A stretch of 64,000 bases of DNA from Luteimonas suaedae (GTDB lineage: Bacteria; Pseudomonadota; Gammaproteobacteria; Xanthomonadales; Xanthomonadaceae). Positions 13,751 through 20,677 of this stretch are shown here, one piece after another (the first letter of the stretch is position 1; each line of letters starts with the position of its first letter). Both the position numbers and the translations under genes were made by a program. The notes under the pieces are model-generated. The model worked only from the letters and a program-made list of their open reading frames with translations, was not told where the DNA came from and did not search any database. Location: NCBI RefSeq assembly GCF_008312895.1, contig NZ_VSSP01000005.1, positions 226,034-290,033 of the forward strand. Direction: 5' to 3'.

Positions 13751-14071
13751 TCAACGGCTCTGGAACAGTCGGATCGGACGGATCCCATGCCCGCGTTCAG
13801 CCGCATCAGCCAGCAGCGCCAGTTCGGCCAGCTCGCGCCGGTACAGGTCGAGATAGGCGTCCTCCACGGGTGCGGTGACGTGGACGAACGCGAACGGGTC
13901 GCCGTCGGCCGACGACATGCGGCCACAGCGGCTGCGCAGGCGCCGGCCGAGGCTCGAACCATCCGCCAGCATGACCTTGTCGAATTGCGACAGCGCACCC
14001 TCGAAGTCCCGCCGGTACTGCTCTGCCATCGCGTAGACGCGCACGCGCAGTTCATCCGCGTCGCGCGTCAT
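13751..14071 (-). CDS. Hypothetical protein, probably a 5'-truncated gene
   Basis: 106 residues from ATG at 14071 (MTRDADELRVRVYAMAEQY...) with a charged, helical look and no motif I recognise. The codon pattern looks coding, and the longer upstream frame switches to low-quality Arg/Ser-rich sequence. A second good-looking frame without a start codon lies directly upstream and overlaps its start, so this may be the 3' part of a broken gene. The 161 bp between the hydrolase stop (13589) and this gene's stop shows nothing. Confidence 0.45.
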   Translation of the reverse strand: MTRDADELRVRVYAMAEQYRRDFEGALSQFDKVMLADGSSLGRRLRSRCGRMSSADGDPFAFVHVTAPVEDAYLDLYRRELAELALLADAAERGHGIRPIRLFQSR

Positions 14072-14210
14072 GGCCCCCCTGCAGGCGGAGGCAGACGCGG
14101 CCTTCGGACAGCAGGCGCTCGACCTTCGGCCAGCCATCGTGCAACTGCTGCAGCAGCGCCAGCTTGGCCTGCGCCTGCGAGCGCTCGGGCTCGGCCAGTG
14201 CTGCGACTGG
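14052..14210 (-). pseudogene. Open reading-frame remnant upstream of the hypothetical gene
   Basis: Between an in-frame TAG at 14211 and TGA at 14052 the minus strand reads as a protein-like helix (EPERSQAQAKLALLQQLHDG, then WPKVERLLSEGRVCLRLQGG) but has no ATG or GTG start. It overlaps the start of the next frame by ~20 bases. This suggests either a decayed N-terminal part joined by a frameshift, or an upstream gene truncated at 14210. Family not recognised. Confidence 0.35.
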
Positions 14211-14406
14211 CTACTCGCAGCGCCAAGGTCGGGCAACCGGCGTCGTCTGGGACGAGTATCTGTTGAGCGTGACGGTGACCCGGGGGCCTAGAGCGAGATC
14301 GATTTCAAGAACATCGACGCACTGGATCCGGCAATGGCGCTGGAGCGATTCGATCTGAGGCGGAAGGTGAGCAAGAGCGGGTGTTCTCTGCAGTGGAGGC
14401 GTGGCG

Positions 14407-14434
14407 GTGACCGTTTTCGACTCGAAACGGTCAC
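14407..14434. repeat. Short perfect hairpin downstream of lysR
   Basis: GTGACCGTTT and AAACGGTCAC are exact 10 bp arms with an 8-base loop, 47 bases past the LysR stop codon. It could act as a terminator for lysR, though no T-run follows on that strand. The rest of the 14211-14480 interval shows no gene. Confidence 0.45.
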
Positions 14435-14480
14435 TCAACGCCAGAATTAGGCCGAGCCGCGAACCGGTGCGGGGACCGCG

Positions 14481-15383
14481 TTAGTCGGCCGTGGCGAGTC
14501 TTTCCCGCAGTCGGGGTGTCGCGTAATCAAGGAATGCGCGCAGCTTCAATGGCAGGCGGCGTTGGCCGGTATAAACGAGGCTGGCGGGCATTGCCGGCGG
14601 CTCGAATTCGCGCAGTGCGGTCTGCAACTGACCGCCGCGTTTCCATTCCTCGATCTGGTAGGAAAGCACGCGCGTGACGCCGACACCGGCGATCGCCGCA
14701 TCGATCGCTGCTTCCGCGGTGTTCACCACCAGCGTCGAACGCACCGGCACCGCGATCTCGGTGCCATCCACCGGGAACCTCCACACTTCGGTTGAATTGA
14801 TCGCGTCGAACGTGACGCACCGATGACCGGCCAGGTCGCGTGGCACGTTCGGAAGCCCATGCGCGGAAAAATAGTCCGGGTGGGCGCAGACCACGCGGCG
14901 GATGGCGCCGATGCGCGTCGCCGTCAGCCGGCTGTCGGGTAGCTCGCCGACGCGCACGGCGAGATCGATGTGCTCTTCGAGCAGGTGAGCGATGCGATCT
15001 CCCTGGATCAGGCGCACGTCGATCTCGGGATAGGCCGCCAGGAATTCGACGACCACCGGCAGCACGTGCATTCGGCCCATCACGAGCGGGGCGGTGATCA
15101 CCAACTCGCCTCGTGGCTCGGAAAACTCGCCCGCCGCGGCCCGTTCGGCTTCGGTCACGTCTTCGAGGATCCGCTTGCACGCGACGAGGTAATCGCGCCC
15201 GGCGTCGGTCAGCGTGAGCCCCCGGGTGGAGCGATTGAGCAGGCGCGCCTTCAGGTGCGTTTCGAGGTCCGACAGCTTGCGGCTGACGGTGGCCAGCGGC
15301 ATGCCGAGCCTGCGGCCGGCGGCGGACAGGCTGCCTTCCTCCACGACGCTCTTGAACACGCTCATCGTTTCCAGACGGTCCAT
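14481..15383 (-). CDS. LysR-family transcriptional regulator (CrgA/DmlR-like)
   Basis: 300-residue LTTR. Winged HTH at residues 1-62 (MDRLETMSVFKSVVEEGSL, AAGRRLGMPLATVSRKLSDLE), RLLNRSTRGLTLTDAG after it, then a periplasmic-binding-protein-like effector domain (GELVITAPLVMGR, DLAVRVGELPDS, VTRVLSYQIEEW). Sequence style matches the group that usually acts on adjacent divergent oxidoreductase or detoxification genes. It is divergent from the AhpD/NTF2/GST/PPOX-FNR set, which it most likely controls; the inducer is unknown. Confidence 0.9.
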   Translation of the reverse strand: MDRLETMSVFKSVVEEGSLSAAGRRLGMPLATVSRKLSDLETHLKARLLNRSTRGLTLTDAGRDYLVACKRILEDVTEAERAAAGEFSEPRGELVITAPLVMGRMHVLPVVVEFLAAYPEIDVRLIQGDRIAHLLEEHIDLAVRVGELPDSRLTATRIGAIRRVVCAHPDYFSAHGLPNVPRDLAGHRCVTFDAINSTEVWRFPVDGTEIAVPVRSTLVVNTAEAAIDAAIAGVGVTRVLSYQIEEWKRGGQLQTALREFEPPAMPASLVYTGQRRLPLKLRAFLDYATPRLRERLATAD

Positions 15384-15394
15384 GTTTATTTCAT

Positions 15395-15438
15395 ATTTCG
15401 GAAGATTGGTTCCAATGTTTACATGCTAGTGCCGAAAT
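15395..15438. promoter_or_regulatory. Candidate LysR binding region in the divergent promoter
   Basis: The 126 bp lysR/operon gap contains ATTGG-TT-CCAAT (15405-15416), a T-rich interrupted dyad of LTTR type. It is bracketed by ATTTCGG (15395) and CCGAAAT (15432), which are exact inverted partners. Nested dyads in a divergent LysR promoter are what one expects of recognition and activation sites. Binding is inferred. Confidence 0.5.
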
Positions 15439-15509
15439 GTGGAAGTGCTTAGGCTCTTTCTCCGACGGGCCCCACGACCGTTTCCCACTACCCCCAAGGA
15501 GAGCCAGAC

Positions 15510-16061
15510 ATGTCTCGTATCGCCATCCCCGCCGACATCGGATCCGCCCCGGCCGCCGCCCAGCCCCTGCTGCAGGCCGTGAACCAGCAGCTCGGTTCAG
15601 TGCCCAACCTGTTCCGCCTCGTGGCCATCAGCCCGGCCGCGCTCGAGGGCTACCTCGGCATGTCCGGCGCCCTCGGCAAGGGCAGCCTGCCCGGTCCGAC
15701 CCGCGAGCGGATCGCCCTGGCCGTCGCCGAGATCAACGACTGCTCGTACTGCCTGTCGGCACACACTTATCTCGGCAAGCACCTGGCGAAGCTGGACGAC
15801 GCCGAGCTCGCCGCCAACCGCAGCGGCACCTCGAACGATCCCAAAGCCGCCGCCGCGGTGCGCTTCGCCGCGAAGGTGGCCCACGCCCGCGGCCACATCG
15901 GTGATGAGGACGTGCAGGCCGTGCGCATGGCCGGTTATAGCGACGAGCAGATCGTCGAGATCGTCCAGCACGTCGCGCTCAACACCTGGACGAACTACAT
16001 CAACGAGGTGGCCAGGACCGAGGTCGACTTCCCGGTAGTCGCCCCGCGCCAGGCGGCCTGA
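15510..16061 (+). CDS. Carboxymuconolactone decarboxylase/AhpD-family protein
   Basis: 183-residue all-helical protein of the AhpD-like peroxidase-related group. The redox CxxC sits in [17 protein letters not shown] (Cys about residues 76 and 79) with the downstream His that completes the thiol relay. AhpD proteins reduce peroxiredoxins or act as alkylhydroperoxidases. First gene of the LysR-divergent set, with an AGGAGA ribosome site before ATG at 15510. Its neighbours (GST, ferredoxin-reductase fusion) support a redox or detoxification role. Confidence 0.87.
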   Translation: MSRIAIPADIGSAPAAAQPLLQAVNQQLGSVPNLFRLVAISPAALEGYLGMSGALGKGSLPGPTRERIALAVAEINDCSYCLSAHTYLGKHLAKLDDAELAANRSGTSNDPKAAAAVRFAAKVAHARGHIGDEDVQAVRMAGYSDEQIVEIVQHVALNTWTNYINEVARTEVDFPVVAPRQAA

Positions 16062-16128
16062 TTCCCGAACGAGGTTGCCGGCCGTGATTCGCGCGACCGG
16101 CGTCCTCCCTACCGCCGAGGAGTCGACC

Positions 16129-16593
16129 ATGGATAGACCCCCACTGCCACCATTCACCCGGGCCACCGCCGCGCAGAAAGTGCGGCTGGCCGAGGACGCC
16201 TGGAACACGCGCGAACCCGCTCGTGTCGCACTGGCGTACACGACCGACAGCCGCTGGCGCAATCGCTCGGAGTTCCTGCAGGGCCGCGACGAGATCGAGT
16301 CCTTCCTGACCCGCAAGTGGCAACGAGAGCGCGAATACCGGCTGACGAAGGAGTTGTGGGCCTTCCACGAGAATCGCATCGCCGTGCGCTTCGCCTACGA
16401 GTGGCAGGACGCGCATGGTGCCTGGTTCCGCAGCTACGGCAACGAGAACTGGAAATTCGACCCGCACGGCCTGATGCGCACGCGCATCGCCAGCATCAAC
16501 GACCTGCCGATCAGCGAGGACGAGCGCCTGTTCCGCTGGCCGCTCGGCCGTCGCCCCGACGACCAGCCGTCGCTCGGCGAACTCGGGCTCTGA
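16129..16593 (+). CDS. NTF2-like DUF1348 family protein
   Basis: 154-residue protein of the nuclear-transport-factor-2-like fold; DUF1348 pattern [30 protein letters not shown], then [13 protein letters not shown] and [10 protein letters not shown] at the end. Function unestablished; members often sit with oxidoreductases and may bind small hydrophobic molecules. ATG at 16129 has GCCGAGGAG upstream, so 18 extra residues in the open frame are rejected. Second gene of the set, 67 bp after the AhpD-like gene. Confidence 0.85.
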   Translation: MDRPPLPPFTRATAAQKVRLAEDAWNTREPARVALAYTTDSRWRNRSEFLQGRDEIESFLTRKWQREREYRLTKELWAFHENRIAVRFAYEWQDAHGAWFRSYGNENWKFDPHGLMRTRIASINDLPISEDERLFRWPLGRRPDDQPSLGELGL

Positions 16594-16635
16594 TCGATCA
16601 CCCCGCAATCCACTTCCCACCCAAGGACCATCGAC

Positions 16636-17253
16636 ATGGCAATCAAACTCTATCGCCACCCGCTTTCCGGCCACTCGCATCGCGCGCAACTGCTGCTCTC
16701 GCTGATCGGCCTGGAAACCGAACTGATCGACGTGGACCTGAGGAACGGCGCGCACAAGCAGCCCGGGTTCCTGCGCCTGAACAGCTTCGGCCAAGTCCCC
16801 GTCCTGGATGACAACGGCGTGGTGGTCGCCGACTCGAACGCCATCCTCGTGTACATCGCCAAGAAGCATGGTGGCGGCCAGTGGTTGCCTGAAGATCCGG
16901 CAGGCGCGGCGCGCGTCCAGCGCTGGCTGTCGGTGGCCGCAGGCCAGATCGCGTTCGGCCCTGCTGCTGCGCGCGTTGTGACGGTGTTCGGGGCGAAGTT
17001 CGACGCGAACGACCTGATCACACGCAGCCACGCCCTGCTCAAGGTGGTCGATGGCGAGCTGCAGGACCGCGACTTCCTGGCAGGAGACAAGCCGACCATC
17101 GCCGACGTGGCTGCGTATTCCTACATCGCACACGCGCCGGAGGGAAACGTCGCGCTCGACGCATACGGCAACGTCAATACGTGGTTGAAGCGCATCGAGC
17201 AGCTGCCGGGCTTCGTCGCCATGCAGGCGACGAAGGTGGGGCTTGCGGCGTAA
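16636..17253 (+). CDS. Glutathione S-transferase
   Basis: 205-residue cytosolic [23 protein letters not shown] at the N-terminal thioredoxin-fold site, [20 protein letters not shown] (cis-Pro and glutathione gamma-Glu contact), and a C-terminal helical domain with [15 protein letters not shown]. It sits between the DUF1348 gene and the PPOX-FNR fusion on the same strand, 42 bp after the former. It is therefore likely part of the same regulated unit, conjugating an electrophile. Not closely similar to the other GST at 3460-4092. Confidence 0.9.
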   Translation: MAIKLYRHPLSGHSHRAQLLLSLIGLETELIDVDLRNGAHKQPGFLRLNSFGQVPVLDDNGVVVADSNAILVYIAKKHGGGQWLPEDPAGAARVQRWLSVAAGQIAFGPAAARVVTVFGAKFDANDLITRSHALLKVVDGELQDRDFLAGDKPTIADVAAYSYIAHAPEGNVALDAYGNVNTWLKRIEQLPGFVAMQATKVGLAA

Positions 17254-17346
17254 GCGTCGCCCCACCGACCTGCACGTGGCAGGCGCACGCCGGCCTGCCA
17301 CGCAAACCACCCCCTGTGCTCACCGATACCTGACGAGTCACTGGCA

Positions 17347-19383
17347 ATGTCGGCCGAACTGTCTCCCTCTCCCTTCCACGAAGGCGAACTCGCGATCCAG
17401 CGCCAACTCGGCGTGGCCGAGCGCATGGACGCATTCGCAAGGAAGGTGGTGCGCGACCACATGCCTGACCAGCATCGGACCTTCTTTGCGCAGCTGCCCT
17501 TTCTCGTCGCTGCGAGCGTCGGCCGCCAGGGCTACCCCGCGGTCACGCTGCTGGCGGGCACGCCCGGCTTCGCGCATTCCGCCGACGCGAAGTTCCTGCA
17601 GATCGATCGCATGCCCGACCTCTCGGACCCGGTCGGCGAAGGCTGGCTTCCCGGCGAACCCGTCGGCCTGCTCGGCATCGAACTGCACACGCGGCGCCGC
17701 AACCGAATGAACGGCACCCTGGCCCGTAACGAACACGGGATGATCGGCGTGACCGTCGGTCAATCCTTCGGCAACTGTCCGCAATACATCCACGCACGCG
17801 ACATGGCATTCGTCCGCGACCCCGCGCAGGCCTGGCAGGGCGACATCGAATCCGGGCAGGACCTCGATGAGGCGGCGCGGAGGATGATCGCGGCCGCCGA
17901 CATCTTTTTCGTCGGCAGCCATACCGAACACGGAGAGCAGGGCAAGCGCTCGGTGGACGCTTCCCATCGCGGCGGCAAGCCGGGTTTCGTCAGGATCCAG
18001 GGCAACCGGCTGACCATTCCGGACTTCGCCGGCAACCTCCACTTCAACACGCTCGGCAACTTCCTGCTCAACCCGAAGGCAGGCCTGGTGTTCGTGGACT
18101 TCGCCAACGGCGACATGCTCCATCTGTCCGGCGATGTCGTGCTCGATTTCGACGCGGAAGAAGTCCGCACCTTCCGGGGCGCGGAACGGCTGTGGCACGT
18201 GGACGTTCGTCGCTGGACCAGGCGGAAGGGTGCGTTTCCGCTGCGCGGCCGCGACGGCGAGGCGTCGCCGAACACGCTGATGACCGGCTCGTGGGAGGAG
18301 TCCGACGCGCGCCGCGAGGCCGAGCGGATACGCGAGCAATGGCGGGACTTCCGCATCGTCGAAATCGTGCAGGAGTCATCCGTCGTCAAGTCGTTCTGGC
18401 TCGAACCCATCGACACATCGGGGCTGTGGCTGCACGAGGCCGGCCAGTACCTGCCGGTTCGACTGCAGCTGCCCGGTGACGAGCGCCATACCTCACGCGT
18501 GTACACGGTGTCGGTCGCCCCGTCGGACGGCATTTACCGCATCAGCGTCAAGAAGCAGGGTGTCTTTTCCGCGCACCTGCATGACCGCTGCCGCGTCGGC
18601 GACGTGATCCAGGCGCGGGCACCACGCGGCGAGTTCGTCGTCGATGCGCTGGAGCAGCGGCCCCTGGTGCTGATCTCCGCCGGCATCGGCATCACGCCGA
18701 TGATGGCGATGCTCAGGCACGTGGTCCACGAAGGAGTGCGGAAACGCCGCGTGAGGCGAACCTGGTTCATCCACGGCAGCCGCAGCGTGGCCGAGCGCGC
18801 GTTCACCGGCGAGCTGAGCCGGCTCGCCGGATCCACCAACGGCGCAGTGCGCGTCGTCCAGGTCCTGAGTGACCCCGGCGGTGGCATCGAAGGAATCGAT
18901 TACCACGTGAAGGGCCGCATCGACATGGGACTGCTGCAGGCGGTGCTTCCATTCGGCGACTTCGATTTCCATCTGTGCGGGCCGCCGAGCTTCATGCAGT
19001 CGGTCTACGCACAACTGCGCAGCGCCCACGTGCCGAATGAACGCATCCACGCCGAGGCGTTCGGGCCGGCCGGCATCCGCCGCGACAACGAGGCCGGTAT
19101 GCCGCCTGCGGCAACCGATGCGGTCAGCGTGCTGTTCGCGCGTTCGGGCAAGGAAGCGCGATGGACACCGGACTCCGGAAGCCTGCTCGAACTGGCCGAG
19201 GCGCGCGGACTCAGCCCGCCGTACTCCTGCCGCTCGGGCACCTGCGGGAGCTGCAAGCACGTGCTCGCGCAGGGCTCGGTCACTTACCCACGCAATCCGT
19301 CCACCCCCTGCGGCGACGACGAACTGCTGCTGTGCCAGGCGCTTCCGGCGCAAGGCAGCGAACCGCTGATCATCGAGGCATAA
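17347..19383 (+). CDS. Three-domain fusion: PPOX-like flavin domain, FNR-type reductase, 2Fe-2S ferredoxin
   Basis: 678-residue electron-transfer protein. Residues ~45-200: pyridoxamine-5'-phosphate-oxidase-like split barrel (PFLVAASVGRQGYPAVTLLAG). Residues ~330-570: ferredoxin-NAD(P)H reductase fold with flavin motif SRVYTVSVAP, nucleotide motif SAGIGITPMMAML and FHLCGPPSF. Residues ~590-678: plant-type [2Fe-2S] ferredoxin with YSCRSGTCGSCK and a final Cys in LLLCQALP. It could take electrons from NAD(P)H through FAD and the cluster to a partner, or onto a substrate in the split barrel. Largest gene of the LysR-divergent set; substrate unknown. Confidence 0.9.
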   Translation: MSAELSPSPFHEGELAIQRQLGVAERMDAFARKVVRDHMPDQHRTFFAQLPFLVAASVGRQGYPAVTLLAGTPGFAHSADAKFLQIDRMPDLSDPVGEGWLPGEPVGLLGIELHTRRRNRMNGTLARNEHGMIGVTVGQSFGNCPQYIHARDMAFVRDPAQAWQGDIESGQDLDEAARRMIAAADIFFVGSHTEHGEQGKRSVDASHRGGKPGFVRIQGNRLTIPDFAGNLHFNTLGNFLLNPKAGLVFVDFANGDMLHLSGDVVLDFDAEEVRTFRGAERLWHVDVRRWTRRKGAFPLRGRDGEASPNTLMTGSWEESDARREAERIREQWRDFRIVEIVQESSVVKSFWLEPIDTSGLWLHEAGQYLPVRLQLPGDERHTSRVYTVSVAPSDGIYRISVKKQGVFSAHLHDRCRVGDVIQARAPRGEFVVDALEQRPLVLISAGIGITPMMAMLRHVVHEGVRKRRVRRTWFIHGSRSVAERAFTGELSRLAGSTNGAVRVVQVLSDPGGGIEGIDYHVKGRIDMGLLQAVLPFGDFDFHLCGPPSFMQSVYAQLRSAHVPNERIHAEAFGPAGIRRDNEAGMPPAATDAVSVLFARSGKEARWTPDSGSLLELAEARGLSPPYSCRSGTCGSCKHVLAQGSVTYPRNPSTPCGDDELLLCQALPAQGSEPLIIEA

Positions 19384-19400
19384 CCGAACAAGGAGACACC

Positions 19401-19613
19401 ATGTCGAACATCATCGACTTCATTCTGGGCATTGCTTCGCGCCCATTAGGTCGGCGTGCCGCTTGCCCCCCAAGCGGAAGCGGATGCGCTGCAAGAATCG
19501 ATCCATCCCTGGTGATCGAATCGCTCGCCATGCCCCGGCAATGGAATACGGGAGCCGATCTGGCGGATGCGTACCAGAGCGGATACTGGCAGCGGCAGGG
19601 GGAACGGGCATGA
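19401..19613 (+). CDS. Small hypothetical protein (70 aa), translationally coupled to the next gene
   Basis: Starts with ATG after AAGGAGACACC, one of the best ribosome-binding sites in the window, 17 bp behind the PPOX-FNR fusion. It ends in ATGA overlapping the next start. Begins MSNIIDFILGIASRP and ends SGYWQRQGERA; no recognised domain and only one short hydrophobic stretch. The strong signals at both ends support a real gene although the protein is not recognised. Confidence 0.55.
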   Translation: MSNIIDFILGIASRPLGRRAACPPSGSGCAARIDPSLVIESLAMPRQWNTGADLADAYQSGYWQRQGERA

Positions 19614-20476
19614 ACAACGACGACCGTGTGTCCAGGCACCGCATCTCGCGTCGGCGGTTCCTGTCCGGCAGCGCCGGCCTGGCGGCCTCCGCCCTGCTTC
19701 CGGGCAGTCACGTCTTCGCAGCAACCAATGCGGAAGGCTTGCGCATCCAGCGACTGGCATGGGCGGGCATCCGTCTGCAGCTCCCGCAGGCGACGTTGTT
19801 CATCGATCCGCTGGTCAATCCGGATGCGTGGGGATCCACACTCAAGGATCCGCTGATTCCCGTCGGCGATGCCGTTGGCGACACCTATGTCCTCATCACC
19901 CACGCGCATCCCGACCATTTCGATGCGAAAGCCGTAGGGGAAGCGCTGGGCAATGGCGGCGCCCTGGTGTACCCGGCCGGAACGAACCCGCTGCCGATTC
20001 CACGAGGCGCCCGTGCACGGCCGAGCGCGCTCTGGGAGCCACAGCTGCTCGGCGACTTCACCGCCACTCCGGTGCCGGCCTCGGATGGTTATGGCGACCC
20101 GCAGGTCTCCTGGGTGGTGTCGGCGGGAGGTCGGCGCATCTTCCATGGCGGGGATACGCTCTGGCATGGACACTGGTGGCGGATCGGCCGCCAGTTCGGC
20201 CCATTCGATGCGGCATTCCTGCCGGTCAACGGTGCGCGCTTCGGATGGCGCAAGCCGGTCAGCGGCCACCCGGGTGTGTTGACGCCCGAGCAGGCGTTGG
20301 CGGCTGCGACCATCCTGGGTGCGCGCCGTCTGGTGCCCATCCACTACGGCGTATCCGGCCTGGAGGAATATGTAGAGGTCGAAGACCCGATCGAACGGTT
20401 GCGCAAGGCGGCGCGCGAGACGTCCGTCGGAATCCAGGTAATCGCGCCGGGCGCATGGATGGGCTGGAGGCAATGA
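19610..20476 (+). CDS. Tat-exported metallo-beta-lactamase-fold hydrolase (UlaG/RomA-like)
   Basis: 288 aa. Twin-arginine signal at the start (SRRRFLSGSAGLAASALLPG, cut near VFAA). The metal-binding HxHxDH motif is THAHPDHFD (about residue 99), with a later HGGDTLWH and the His in PIHYG. The pattern FIDPLVNPD...DYVLITHAHPDHFD is that of UlaG/RomA-type enzymes acting on phospholipid- or lactone-like substrates. ATGA overlap with the small gene places it at the end of the LysR-divergent set. It is convergent with the TonB-dependent receptor gene. Confidence 0.85.
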   Translation: MNNDDRVSRHRISRRRFLSGSAGLAASALLPGSHVFAATNAEGLRIQRLAWAGIRLQLPQATLFIDPLVNPDAWGSTLKDPLIPVGDAVGDTYVLITHAHPDHFDAKAVGEALGNGGALVYPAGTNPLPIPRGARARPSALWEPQLLGDFTATPVPASDGYGDPQVSWVVSAGGRRIFHGGDTLWHGHWWRIGRQFGPFDAAFLPVNGARFGWRKPVSGHPGVLTPEQALAAATILGARRLVPIHYGVSGLEEYVEVEDPIERLRKAARETSVGIQVIAPGAWMGWRQ

Positions 20477-20625
20477 CAAGGATGCCGCCCTTCGTTAGCA
20501 CGATCGCCTTCGTGGGTTGACGCCCTTGGGGAAGTCTGCCTCAACAGCCCGTTGGTGATCTCGTTCGTATTCGTGTGCGCCAACATGCCCCGCGCCGATG
20601 CTTACATCCACTTGTTGACGGAACG

Positions 20626-20652
20626 AAACGGGCGGCGCCTGGCCGCCGCCCC
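20626..20652 (-). terminator. Probable terminator of the TonB-dependent receptor gene
   Basis: On the minus strand a GGGCGGCGGC/GGCGCCGCCC-type hairpin follows the receptor stop by ~26 bases and is trailed by GTTTCGTT. The U-tract is weak, so confidence is moderate. The 201 bp convergent gap holds nothing else clear. Confidence 0.55.
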
Positions 20653-20677
20653 GGTGGATGCTCTTGTGACTCAAGAG

